Source: Marinilactibacillus sp042660675 (lineage in GTDB: Bacteria; Bacillota; Bacilli; Lactobacillales; Carnobacteriaceae_A). Taken from it: a stretch of DNA of 46,567 bases. Made by a program: the position numbers and the translations under genes. Each line of letters starts with the position of its first letter. The stretch's first letter is position 1. Location of the stretch: positions 1 to 46,567 of the forward strand of contig NZ_JBHSUL010000007.1 in NCBI RefSeq assembly GCF_042660675.1. The letters are read 5' to 3'. This document shows, piece after piece, positions 15,674-23,939 of the stretch. A model generated the notes under the pieces. That model was given only the letters and a program-made list of their open reading frames with translations. It was not told where the DNA came from and searched no databases.

Positions 15674-17011
15674 ATGGAAAACGCACTGAATAAATTATCG
15701 GATGTACTTTCTCCTATCGCATTTAAATTAGATTCAAATCGTTACTTGACCACTGTCAAGGCGGGATTTTTTGGGGCTATGTCTTTACTTATTATTGGAT
15801 CTATTTTCTTACTTTTTGCCAATTTACCTATTGAGAGTTACCCAGGATTTATGGAAGGATTGCTCGGAGCCGATTGGAAATCGTATTTTCAAGTTCCTTA
15901 TGACATGACAATGGAGATTATGACACCTTTTGTTATGATTGGTATGGCTAAATCGTTGGCTAACTATTACAAAGTGGATGATGTTGGTGCAATTCTGATT
16001 TCTCTAGTAGCGTTCTTTGTTTTAACACCGACGATTACAGCTGCAAACGAAGCTAGAGGAATTCCAATGTTAAATCTAAGTGCGAGTGGTTTATTTGTTG
16101 GAATGATCTCAGCTATTATAGCGACAGAAATTTATAGATTAGTGATTCAAAAAGGTTAGGTTATTAAACTTCCGGATTCTGTACCTTCAAATGTCGCAAG
16201 ATCCTTTTCAGCGCTCGTACCTGGATTTATTGTCATTATTCTTTTCAACTTTATACGAATCGGATTTAGTTTAGTTTCTTATGAAACAGCACATGCCTTT
16301 ATTTTTGAGATCCTACAAACGCCACTACTAGCTTTGTCTAGAACATTACCGACGACGTTCATGATCTTTATCTTTGAAGGCTTACTGTGGTCATTTGGTA
16401 TTCACGGTGCGAACATTGTTGGTGCAGTAATGAATCCGATATGGTTGAATCTAACTGCAGAGAATGCTACGGCATTTGCATCTGGAGAAATCTTACCGAA
16501 TATTATTAATGCACAATTCTATAATAACTTTGTTAAATTAGGTGGATCAGGGGCTACTTTAGGTTTGGCATTTTGTATCATCATGTTTGCCAGATCGGAA
16601 CAATATAAGACATTAGGTAAACTAGCTATTGTACCTGGTTTGTTCAATATCAATGAACCGCTGATCTTTGGACTTCCTATTGTTTTAAACCCAATCATGA
16701 TGATTCCATTCTTATTGATGCCACTCGTCATGTCGGCCTTGACTTACTTCGTGATGTCAGCTGGTTTTGTACCTTACGCAAATGGTGCGAATATTCCTTG
16801 GACAACCCCACCAATCATTTCTGGATTCTTACTCAGTGGTTGGAGAGGGGGAGCCTGGCAGATGGTGCAGATCTTACTCTCAGCAGGAATTTACTATCCA
16901 TTCTTTAGAATTGTAGATCAAAAAGCGTATAAGCTGGAAACTGAGGGTACTGAAGGCATCGAACAAGTTGAAGAAGGCGGGGTTCAAGCTACTCAACCTA
17001 CTGAAGCATAA
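15674..17011 (+). pseudogene. PTS EIIC (cellobiose/lichenan type), interrupted by an amber codon
   Basis: A 446-codon reading frame for a PTS sugar permease (EIIC, CelB/LicC-like), broken by one in-frame TAG at 16157-16159 after 161 codons. The frame continues unchanged on both sides: before the stop '...TEIYRLVIQKG', after it 'VIKLPDSVPSNVARSFSALVPGF', which in relatives reads GWVIK, so TGG (Trp) has probably become TAG. The rest is intact, including 'NEPLIFGLPIVLNP', and has membrane segments and a Glu/Gln-rich tail. GAGGAAGAAGG precedes the ATG. No matching EIIA, EIIB or glycosidase gene is adjacent. It is either a recent pseudogene, a read-through gene, or a sequencing error. Confidence 0.85.
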
Positions 17012-17014
17012 ACT

Positions 17015-17065
17015 AAAAAAAAGAATCCTCCTCCAATTCATTTGAACTGGAGGAGGATTCTTTTT
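17015..17065. terminator. Bidirectional terminator after EIIC gene and kinase-like gene
   Basis: The stem AAAAAGAATCCTCCTCCA / TGGAGGAGGATTCTTTTT has T-runs on both strands. It lies between the converging EIIC pseudogene and the kinase-like gene. Confidence 0.9.
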
Positions 17066-17067
17066 GG

Positions 17068-17706
17068 CTAATAGCCTTTTTCAATTTTGATTTCATTTTC
17101 CGTATGTTTAACAATAATATCGAAATGTTCGCTGAAAGGATGCATAAACTCAGTGTACTGAATCCGTCTTTCGTTATGAGAATCTGTTAGAAAAGATAAA
17201 CTCCTGCCTCTATCAGATACATCGCGATCGGTCCGTCGTATCCATTCCGTATTATCATCAGTATAAAGGTAAACCGATACATCAAGTAATTCTGGATTGA
17301 CAAAGGCAACACTCATACCCTCAACTATCGTAATAGATTTCTCAGAAGAGACTATTTTTTGTTCTAGATAAGAAACATCAATCGTTGGAAAAGAAAAACC
17401 TCTTTGAATCATCGACAGGTCTCTTTCTAAAGCGAGTGTATAATGGGCATCTGGATGACAGGCAGTCATCTTATATCTATGAAGAGAATCCATATAGGAA
17501 TATTCAATCGTCGTATATTTCCTAACGCTTGAATTTACAATATAGGGATCCGTATTCAAATAATTGACTGCCTGTTCTCCAAGTTCTTCAATCAAAGAAA
17601 GAGCGAATGTAGTTTTGCCAGCCGCACCATGACCAGAAATACCAATGATCATAGGTTTATTAATTTGATGGATTTTATCCAATAAAAGTCTTTTCAAACG
17701 ATACAA
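17068..17706 (-). CDS. Uridine kinase-like P-loop protein
   Basis: 212 aa, cytoplasmic. The P-loop is GHGAAGKT (residues 25-32), followed by features of the uridine kinase/phosphoribulokinase family ('YLNTDPYIV', 'TIEYSYMDSLHRYKMTACHPDAHYTLALERDL', 'IVEGMSV', 'RRTDRDVSDRG'). It could phosphorylate a nucleoside or another small hydroxyl substrate; the substrate cannot be read from the sequence. Translation starts at a TTG (17706): AAGGAAGTG lies just upstream, while the nearby ATG (17709-17711) is out of frame and soon hits a stop. It lies downstream of the MATE gene on the same strand, 75 bases away, and may be cotranscribed with it. Confidence 0.75.
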   Translation of the reverse strand: MYRLKRLLLDKIHQINKPMIIGISGHGAAGKTTFALSLIEELGEQAVNYLNTDPYIVNSSVRKYTTIEYSYMDSLHRYKMTACHPDAHYTLALERDLSMIQRGFSFPTIDVSYLEQKIVSSEKSITIVEGMSVAFVNPELLDVSVYLYTDDNTEWIRRTDRDVSDRGRSLSFLTDSHNERRIQYTEFMHPFSEHFDIIVKHTENEIKIEKGY

Positions 17707-17781
17707 TACATCACTTCCTTAATATAGTAAACATTTGTCATTCTAGTGTAGAGAAAGTCTGTCGGAAGGGTAAAGCATACT

Positions 17782-19152
17782 CTAAATTTTAGCGTTCTTC
17801 TTAAAAGAAGGCAAATAGTTATAGACCTTATTTTTTCTAAAGATAAAGTAAATAGAAATCATGATAGAAATAAATTCTGCTAATGGAATAGTAATCCAAA
17901 TACCGGTTTCTTGTATGATCATTGGTAGAACTAAAAATCCAATAAGAACTAAACCGAAAGTTCTTAAGAAAGATATGATACCAGAGATTTTTCCATTTGA
18001 AAGAGCAGTAAATAACATAGAAGAAAAAATGTTGAAGCCCATAAAAACAAAACCAAATCTGAACAAGCTAAATCCTTCAACTGCAATCGCGTATGCACGT
18101 GTTTCAGGAGAAATCATGATCGAAATCATCTGAGTATCAAATAGAAATGTAACTAAAAGCGTTGCGAGAGATACAGCTAGAATAAACCCAAAGCTGTATT
18201 TTACAGTGTTCTGTAGCTGTTTATGGTTTTCATCTCCATAAGTGTAACTGATAATAGGGGCAATACCAGCCGAGTATCCCATAAAAATAGCCGTTAATAA
18301 CATCAATATATAATTAATCACCGTAATAGCAGCAACCCCATCAACTCCATAATATTGGAGCATTAATAGGTTCAAAGCGAAAATAGTCACAGAAGCTGCG
18401 ATATTGGAAATCATTTCAGAAGAACCGTTCACAGAGGTTTTAATTAAGAACGTCCAGTCTAAATCGGGTTTAACAAATTTCAAGCTAGTTCGTTCAGATC
18501 TGAAGAAGTACCAGACGCCGATAATCGCTGGAATAGCCATACCGATTCCCGTTGCTAATGCAGCTCCGGCAATCCCCATATTGAATGGAACGATAAATAG
18601 ATAATCTAGTACGATATTCGCTACCCCTCCAATAATCGTAATGATGAGATTGAAATGAGGTTTTCCTTCAGTAACAAAGAAGTTCTGAAATAAAATTTGT
18701 AAAAAAGTTAAAGGAATAAAAGAAATAATGATTCCTCCGTAAATAGTTGTAAATTCATTCAAAGCTTCGCTTTCGTCTGCACCTAGTACCGACAGCATTG
18801 GCCGTAACAATAGTAGACCGAATATAGTTAACAAAACACCGAAAACAAGGCTAGTTATGATGATGAGGGAAAAGTTTTTCCTCGCTTCTAAGGTCTTTTT
18901 CTGTCCCAATTGCCTAGCGATAATGGCATTCGCCCCTGTACCGAACATCAAAGCGATTGCCCATATTAAACCATATACTGGGGAGAATATATTAATGGCT
19001 GAAAGTGCAGTTGTATTGATAAATCTGGAAACGAATATGCCATCAACCATCGTGTAAATAGCAGTGAAAATCATCATAATAATCGTTGGCATAGCGTAAC
19101 TCACGAGAGAAGTAAAAGTGTGTTTTTGTCCTAAATAATTTGTCTTATTCAT
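17782..19152 (-). CDS. MATE family efflux transporter
   Basis: 456 aa, twelve predicted membrane segments in two homologous halves. MATE proteins export cationic drugs or metabolites in exchange for Na+ or H+. Features: 'YAMPTIIMMIFTAIYTMVDGIFVSRFI' at the N-terminus, 'FGTGANAIIARQLGQKK' (residues ~67-83) and 'YSAGIAPIISYTYGDEN' in the second half. AGGAGC precedes the ATG. The gene is divergent from a MerR regulator, and its promoter has the long spacer that such regulators untwist (19183-19213), so it is probably induced by a ligand of that regulator. Substrate unknown. Confidence 0.9.
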   Translation of the reverse strand: MNKTNYLGQKHTFTSLVSYAMPTIIMMIFTAIYTMVDGIFVSRFINTTALSAINIFSPVYGLIWAIALMFGTGANAIIARQLGQKKTLEARKNFSLIIITSLVFGVLLTIFGLLLLRPMLSVLGADESEALNEFTTIYGGIIISFIPLTFLQILFQNFFVTEGKPHFNLIITIIGGVANIVLDYLFIVPFNMGIAGAALATGIGMAIPAIIGVWYFFRSERTSLKFVKPDLDWTFLIKTSVNGSSEMISNIAASVTIFALNLLMLQYYGVDGVAAITVINYILMLLTAIFMGYSAGIAPIISYTYGDENHKQLQNTVKYSFGFILAVSLATLLVTFLFDTQMISIMISPETRAYAIAVEGFSLFRFGFVFMGFNIFSSMLFTALSNGKISGIISFLRTFGLVLIGFLVLPMIIQETGIWITIPLAEFISIMISIYFIFRKNKVYNYLPSFKKNAKI

Positions 19153-19182
19153 ATCAATGCTCCTATTTTTAATCTATTTGCT

Positions 19183-19213
19183 ATAATAAACTATGGAGTA
19201 AGCCCATAGTCAA
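19183..19213 (-). promoter_or_regulatory. MATE gene promoter with 19-base spacer and MerR-type operator
   Basis: On the minus strand TTGACT (19213-19208), 19 bases, TATTAT (19188-19183). A dyad ACTATGG-N7-CCATAGT (19190-19210) fills the spacer. An over-long spacer with a central dyad is the hallmark of promoters activated by MerR-family proteins, and a merR gene starts at 19232. Confidence 0.8.
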
Positions 19214-19231
19214 GGAGGTATTCAGATATTC

Positions 19232-20053
19232 ATGCAAAAAAAATATTATTTAACAACAGGACAGTTCGCCGATTTAGTAGGAGTCCCAAAAGATACCTTA
19301 TTTTATTATGATAAAATTGGAATTTTTTCTCCTGAAATGAAAAAAGATAACGGATATCGGTATTACTCGATTTATCAGACGGAAGTTTTTGAGGCCATAA
19401 GGCTACTTAAAACGCTAGGAATTTCATTAGACGAAGTGAAGAGCTATATGAATCATAAGTCACCAGAAAATCTCGTAAAATTATTAAACACAGAAAAAAA
19501 GGTTTTACATAAGAAAATTTCAGAATTACAGTCCATGGAAGAAGTTTTGAACAATAGAATTGCTAATACAACTGAAGCCATTGAGAAAGACGTTAATAAA
19601 GTGGAAATTGAATTCATGAAGCCCTCATTTATGTTTACTACAAAAGCGGGCTCAGTTGTGGATGAAGATATTCTTCTTGAGAGTATGCAAAGTCATTTTG
19701 AAAGCTTGCAATCCATCAAAAAGAAATCCGCATTATCAAGGTCGATCGGCTGGATGCTTCATTCTGAAAAGATATTGAAAAAGGATTACGAAATTTATGA
19801 CTCTATTTATACAACTGTGTCAGAAAGACGATATAGTAACTTTGTAAAAGAAGCTGGAGAGTATATTGTGTTCTATCATGATAATACTCAAACGGAACTT
19901 CCAGTCAGTTACAAAAAAATGATTAATTATATAGAAGAAAACCAAATAGAGATTGAAGGATACTTCTATGAAGAAACGCTTTTAGACGATTTATCAGTAA
20001 ATGGTTATGAAGAGTTTGTAGTGAAAATTTCTGTTCGAATTAAAAACAAATAA
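19232..20053 (+). CDS. MerR family transcriptional regulator
   Basis: 273 aa. N-terminal winged helix-turn-helix ('LTTGQFADLVGVPKDTLFYYDKIGIFSPEMKKDNGYRYY', residues ~7-46), the second wing ('EAIRLLKTLGISLDEVKSYM'), then a long coiled-coil dimerisation helix (~75-115) and a C-terminal ligand-binding domain of about 150 residues, as in BmrR-type multidrug sensors. It likely binds the dyad at 19190-19210 and activates the divergent MATE gene while limiting its own expression. AAGGAGG lies 13 bases before the ATG, a longer spacing than usual; I saw no better start. The inducing ligand is unknown. Confidence 0.88.
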   Translation: MQKKYYLTTGQFADLVGVPKDTLFYYDKIGIFSPEMKKDNGYRYYSIYQTEVFEAIRLLKTLGISLDEVKSYMNHKSPENLVKLLNTEKKVLHKKISELQSMEEVLNNRIANTTEAIEKDVNKVEIEFMKPSFMFTTKAGSVVDEDILLESMQSHFESLQSIKKKSALSRSIGWMLHSEKILKKDYEIYDSIYTTVSERRYSNFVKEAGEYIVFYHDNTQTELPVSYKKMINYIEENQIEIEGYFYEETLLDDLSVNGYEEFVVKISVRIKNK

Positions 20054-20099
20054 AAGAACCCCCTTAAGTAGGTCTGAAAGCGACCATTGCTTAAGGGGG
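20049..20099 (-). terminator. Terminator of glmS (between merR and glmS)
   Basis: The stem CCCCCTTAAG / CTTAAGGGGG, with further pairing inside, has a T-rich tract (TTCTTTTA) on the minus strand. It lies 18 bases beyond the glmS stop and may also limit transcripts coming from merR. Confidence 0.75.
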
Positions 20100-20117
20100 A
20101 CAAAAAGATTTAGATGA

Positions 20118-21926
20118 TTATTCTACAGTAACAGATTTTGCAAGGTTACGAGGTTTATCTACATCGTTACCACGGTGTAGCGCAGTGTAGTATGCGATCA
20201 ATTGAGTTGGGATAACACTGATCAGTGGAGTCAACAAGTCATGAACTTTAGGAAGTACGTATGCATCTTCTTGGCGATCCAGACCTTCCATAGAAATGAT
20301 CATACTGTGTGCACCACGAGAAATCACTTCGTGAGCGTTCCCTCTAGTATGCGGACCAGATACTTCATCCGTAATAATAGAGATAACTGGTGTGTTTTCT
20401 TCAATCAAAGCAATCGTTCCGTGTTTCAACTCTCCAGAAGCCCAGCCTTCAGCTTGAACGTAAGAAACTTCTTTTAATTTCAATGCTGCTTCCATAACGA
20501 TATAGTAGTCAATACCGCGTCCGATATAGAAAGCATTTTTGCTAGTACTTAAGTGAGTAACAGATAGGTGTTCAAAAATTTCGTGATCGTCAATAACCGT
20601 TTCAATCGCATTTGCAATAATACCTAACTCGTGAGCTACATCAATAGAGTGTTCTACTCCATTAAATTTAGCTACACATTCAGATAGAATCGCAAGAACA
20701 GCGATTTGAGCTGTATAGGCTTTTGTGGAAGCAACTGCAATTTCTGGTCCAGCGTGTAACAATAATGTGTGCTTAGCTTCACGTGACAACGTTGAGCCAG
20801 GTACATTTGTAAGTGTTAATGAAGGGTAACCAGCTTGGTTTACTTGAACAAGCACTTGACGGCTATCAGCAGTCTCACCAGACTGAGATAAGAAGATGAA
20901 AAATGGCTTCTTAGTCAATAGTGGCGTATTGTAAGCAAACTCACTCGCTAAATGCACTTCAGTAGGTGTTCCAGTTACACGTTCAAGAAGTTGTTTACCA
21001 ACCCATCCAGCGTTGTAACTTGTACCACAAGCGACAACGTAAATACGGTCACTTTCTTGGATTTCTTTTAGAATAGATTCATCAACTTCAAGTTGACCTT
21101 CTTCATTTTGATATTGTTGAACAAGTTTACGCATAACAGCTGGCTGCTCATCAATTTCTTTGATCATGTAGTATGGGTAAGTTCCTTTATCCAGGTCGTT
21201 TGCATCGATATGAGCAGTGTAGCTGTCACGTTCGATTAATTCTCCAGCTAGATCTTCAATCTTGATTGAGTCTTTTGTTAAAGTAGCCACTTCGCCATCC
21301 ATCAATTCAATGAATTGAGTCGTTTCTTGTACCATTGCCATAGCATCAGAAGAAATAACATTAAATCCTTCGCCAGTTCCAAGTAATAGAGGAGATTTGT
21401 TTTTAGCAGCATACAAAGTATCTGGAGCTTCGCTATCCACTAAAGCTAAAGCGTATGACCCTTTAAGTGTAACGGTTGCTTTTTTGAATGCATCGATTGT
21501 TTCCAAACCTTCAGTTTCTACAAACCAAGCAATTAATTGAACGATTACTTCGGTATCTGTAGTACTGTGGAAGTGAACATCTGATAGATAAGCATCTTTT
21601 ACTTCTTCAAAGTTTTCGATTACACCATTATGTACAATAGTGAAACGACCGCTTGTAGATTGGTGTGGATGAGCATTTTCAACACTTGGCACACCATGTG
21701 TTGCCCAACGAGTATGACCAATACCTGAATAAGCAGTAACAGAATTGTCAACTTTATCACGAAGTGCAGCAATGCGGCCTTTTTCTTTAAATAAATGACC
21801 ATTATCTGATTCATCAGTAACATAGATACCAGCTGAGTCATATCCTCTATATTCTAAAGTGTCTAATCCTTTTAATAAAATCTCTTTTGCATCTTTATGT
21901 CCAATATATCCTACGATTCCGCACAT
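20118..21926 (-). CDS. glmS: Glutamine--fructose-6-phosphate aminotransferase (GlmS)
   Basis: 602 aa, the usual length. It makes glucosamine-6-phosphate from fructose-6-phosphate and glutamine, the entry step of amino-sugar and cell-wall synthesis that leads to GlmU (1063-2436). N-terminal glutamine amidotransferase with catalytic Cys2 (MCGIVGYIG) and 'GIGHTRWATHGVPS'; two SIS sugar-isomerase domains with 'CGTSYNAGWVG' and 'SQSGETADS' and the C-terminal 'KPRNLAKSVTVE'. The start at 21926 is fixed by the required N-terminal Cys and by AAGGA upstream; the longer frame up to 22088 is leader. No glmS ribozyme is apparent upstream; NagR-like operators are found instead. Confidence 0.97.
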   Translation of the reverse strand: MCGIVGYIGHKDAKEILLKGLDTLEYRGYDSAGIYVTDESDNGHLFKEKGRIAALRDKVDNSVTAYSGIGHTRWATHGVPSVENAHPHQSTSGRFTIVHNGVIENFEEVKDAYLSDVHFHSTTDTEVIVQLIAWFVETEGLETIDAFKKATVTLKGSYALALVDSEAPDTLYAAKNKSPLLLGTGEGFNVISSDAMAMVQETTQFIELMDGEVATLTKDSIKIEDLAGELIERDSYTAHIDANDLDKGTYPYYMIKEIDEQPAVMRKLVQQYQNEEGQLEVDESILKEIQESDRIYVVACGTSYNAGWVGKQLLERVTGTPTEVHLASEFAYNTPLLTKKPFFIFLSQSGETADSRQVLVQVNQAGYPSLTLTNVPGSTLSREAKHTLLLHAGPEIAVASTKAYTAQIAVLAILSECVAKFNGVEHSIDVAHELGIIANAIETVIDDHEIFEHLSVTHLSTSKNAFYIGRGIDYYIVMEAALKLKEVSYVQAEGWASGELKHGTIALIEENTPVISIITDEVSGPHTRGNAHEVISRGAHSMIISMEGLDRQEDAYVLPKVHDLLTPLISVIPTQLIAYYTALHRGNDVDKPRNLAKSVTVE

Positions 21927-21951
21927 ATTTGTTTTCCTTCTTTCTTTTTTA

Positions 21952-21984
21952 AGGTATAGACCAAAAATCAATTGGTATATACTG
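21952..21984 (-). promoter_or_regulatory. Two NagR/YvoA-like operators in the glmS leader
   Basis: AGGTATAGACCAAA (21952-21965) and ATTGGTATATACTG (21971-21984) both resemble the palindrome ATTGGTATAGACCAAT that I recall for GntR/HutC-type amino-sugar regulators (NagR, YvoA). A third copy, ATTGGTATACAT, lies at 22072-22083, upstream of the promoter. The pair lies between promoter and start codon, where a bound repressor would block transcription. Confidence 0.55.
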
Positions 21985-22017
21985 TTTTTTTGTAATTTGT
22001 TTCCTTGACGCATCACA

Positions 22018-22046
22018 ATATTATAATCATTGAAGACGTTTGTCAA
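22018..22046 (-). promoter_or_regulatory. glmS promoter
   Basis: On the minus strand TTGACA (22046-22041), 17 bases, TAATAT (22023-22018). An overlapping TATAAT at 22025-22020 gives a 15-base spacer. The predicted leader is about 85 bases. Confidence 0.65.
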
Positions 22047-22110
22047 ATAGAACCTTGGAATAATAAATAAAATTGGTATACATGACAATGGAAATAGAGT
22101 ATCGCTGATG

Positions 22111-22195
22111 TTTCACTTAACAATCTAAAGTTTGAGATAGGAGACTTTAGATTGTTAAGCGAAAAGACGTTCTTGGTTAAGAATCTAAATATGAG
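22111..22195. repeat. Long inverted repeat with a third related arm
   Basis: 22111-22131 and 22144-22164 form a 21-bp stem with one mismatch (core CTTAACAATCTAAAGT), loop of 12. A third sequence, GTTAAGAATCTAAAT (about 22174-22188), resembles the left arm and could pair with the right arm instead. No T-run follows on either strand, so it is not a simple terminator. It lies between the divergent glmS and mtlA promoters. Confidence 0.6.
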
Positions 22196-22232
22196 GAGAG
22201 CTTTTTTCAAAACAAGTGTCATAACTAGGAGT

Positions 22233-22253
22233 TTGTCAAAAGGGTTGTGACAA
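22233..22253 (+). promoter_or_regulatory. MtlR-type operator upstream of mtlA
   Basis: TTGTCA-N9-TGACAA. It fits the Bacillus MtlR site TTGNCACA-N4-TGTGNCAA except for one changed base and one extra spacer base. It lies upstream of a weak promoter (TACAAT at 22295-22300, no good -35), as expected for an activator site. Confidence 0.7.
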
Positions 22254-22283
22254 AGCTCGTACTACTTGGACTAGTATTCCTAA

Positions 22284-22299
22284 AACGGAGCGCTTACAA
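22284..22299 (+). promoter_or_regulatory. cre-like site overlapping the mtlA -10
   Basis: AACGGAGCGCTTACAA matches the cre consensus WTGNNARCGNWWWCAW at 14 of 16 positions and overlaps the probable -10 TACAAT, so CcpA binding would repress mtlA when preferred sugars are present. Confidence 0.45.
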
Positions 22300-22355
22300 T
22301 AAAAGAGTAAAGAGAGCAATTATTTTAAAATATAGATACAAAAGGAGAATGCATA

Positions 22356-23816
22356 ATGCAACAGACACAGAGTAAAGGTGGGAAATCAGCTATTCAACGT
22401 CTAGGTTCATACCTAAGTGGAATGGTTATGCCGAATATCGGAGCGTTAATTGCGTGGGGGATTTTGACAGCGCTATTTATTCCAGACGGTTTTTTACCTA
22501 ACGAAAATTTAGCTACAATGGTTGGACCAATCATTAACTATCTGATTCCAATCTTGATTGCTTATCAAGGTGGTAGCATGGTTCACGGTCAGCGTGGAGC
22601 AGTTGTAGGGGTTATTGCAACAATGGGTGTGATTATGGGAGCACCCGATGCACCAATGCTTCTTGGAGCAATGGGGGTTGGACCACTAGGTGGTTATGCA
22701 ATCAAGAAATTTGATGACTTTTTTGGAGATAAAATTCCGACAGGGCTTGAAATGCTTGTTAATAACTTTTCAAGTGGTATTATTGGTTTCGTCCTTTCGT
22801 TAATAGCTTTTGCTGCTATTGGTCCAATCTTCTTAGGGTTGAACCAAGCAATGGCTGCTGGGGTAGAATGGATTATCAATGCTAACTTACTTCCGCTGGT
22901 TAACGTATTTATTGAACCAGCTAAAGTATTGTTCTTAAATAATGCTATCAACCACGGTATCTTTACACCACTTGGTGCGCAACAAACAGCTGAAACTGGT
23001 AGATCAATCGTTTACCTGCTTGAAGCAAATCCTGGACCGGGTCTTGGAATTTTACTTTCTTATATGGTGTTTGGTAAAGGTTCAGCAAGATCTTCATCAT
23101 TTGGTGCGGTATTTATCCACTTTATCGGTGGGATTCACGAAATTTACTTCCCATATGTACTAATGAAACCAGCAATGTTCTTAGCAGCTATCGCAGGTGG
23201 TGTTTCTGGGACATTAACAAACGTACTTCTAGGAGGCGCATTGCGTTCGCCAGCTTCACCAGGTTCGATTCTTGCGGTATTAGGTGCAACAGCTAATGGA
23301 TCTTATATCGCTGTTATTTCAAGTGTACTTGTAGCAGCAGCTGCATCATTCGCGGTAGGCGCATTAGTCTTGAAATTAGATCGTACAGAGGATAGTGATG
23401 AAGCGTTAGACGCAGCAATTGCGAAATCAAGTGCCAATAAAGCAACATCGAAAGGTCAAACAACAATGAACGATGCTGGTGCAGTAGGTGCTGGAGATGT
23501 TGCAACTGGTGTGGATGCAGTAGAAGACACACTTGTAAACAAAATCATCTTTGCTTGTGATGCAGGGATGGGATCATCTGCAATGGGTGCTTCACTGATG
23601 AAGAAAAAAGTAAAAGAAGCTGGGTTAAGCATCAACGTGACCAACTCTTCAATCAATAACTTGCAGGATGAAGAAGGTTTATTGATCATCACCCAAGAAG
23701 AATTAACAGAAAGAGCTTCACAACGTACGCCTAGTGCAGTTCATGTATCTGTAGACAATTTCTTAGGTAGTCCTAAGTACGATGAAATCGTTGAAAAAAT
23801 AAAAAATCAGTCCTAG
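22356..23816 (+). CDS. mtlA: Mannitol PTS permease EIICB
   Basis: 486 aa, membrane protein. It imports mannitol and phosphorylates it to mannitol-1-phosphate. The EIIC part (residues 1-~345) begins 'RLGSYLSGMVMPNIGALIAWGILTALFIPDGF' and has 'NNAINHGIFTPLGAQQ' and the 'GGIHEIYFPYVLM' motif; a linker leads to the EIIB domain with phosphorylated Cys401 in 'FACDAGMGSSAMGA'. EIIA is absent from this protein and is encoded separately by mtlF. AAAGGAG precedes the ATG. MtlR-type operator and cre-like site lie upstream; a terminator at 23858-23896 separates it from mtlR. Confidence 0.95.
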   Translation: MQQTQSKGGKSAIQRLGSYLSGMVMPNIGALIAWGILTALFIPDGFLPNENLATMVGPIINYLIPILIAYQGGSMVHGQRGAVVGVIATMGVIMGAPDAPMLLGAMGVGPLGGYAIKKFDDFFGDKIPTGLEMLVNNFSSGIIGFVLSLIAFAAIGPIFLGLNQAMAAGVEWIINANLLPLVNVFIEPAKVLFLNNAINHGIFTPLGAQQTAETGRSIVYLLEANPGPGLGILLSYMVFGKGSARSSSFGAVFIHFIGGIHEIYFPYVLMKPAMFLAAIAGGVSGTLTNVLLGGALRSPASPGSILAVLGATANGSYIAVISSVLVAAAASFAVGALVLKLDRTEDSDEALDAAIAKSSANKATSKGQTTMNDAGAVGAGDVATGVDAVEDTLVNKIIFACDAGMGSSAMGASLMKKKVKEAGLSINVTNSSINNLQDEEGLLIITQEELTERASQRTPSAVHVSVDNFLGSPKYDEIVEKIKNQS

Positions 23817-23857
23817 TAACCGAGTTAAACAAATAGGGTTAAATATTTGAGAGCACG

Positions 23858-23896
23858 GAAAACAGTGGAGAAATTCACTGTTTTCTTTGTTTTCTG
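23858..23896 (+). terminator. Terminator between mtlA and mtlR
   Basis: A 10-bp perfect stem (GAAAACAGTG / CACTGTTTTC, loop of 8) is followed by a T-rich tract. It should make mtlA mRNA more abundant than mtlR-mtlF-mtlD mRNA. Confidence 0.8.
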
Positions 23897-23939
23897 TATA
23901 CTAAACCTAGAAGGTAAACTACGAAAAGAGGTGAACGAC

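Noticed and set aside
21927..22088. N-terminal extension of GlmS
   Set aside because: The enzyme needs the mature N-terminal Cys of MCGIVGY, and the extension covers the promoter and operators.
21927..22110. glmS ribozyme
   Set aside because: The predicted leader is only about 85 bases and I see no ribozyme core; the conserved elements are operator-like palindromes instead.
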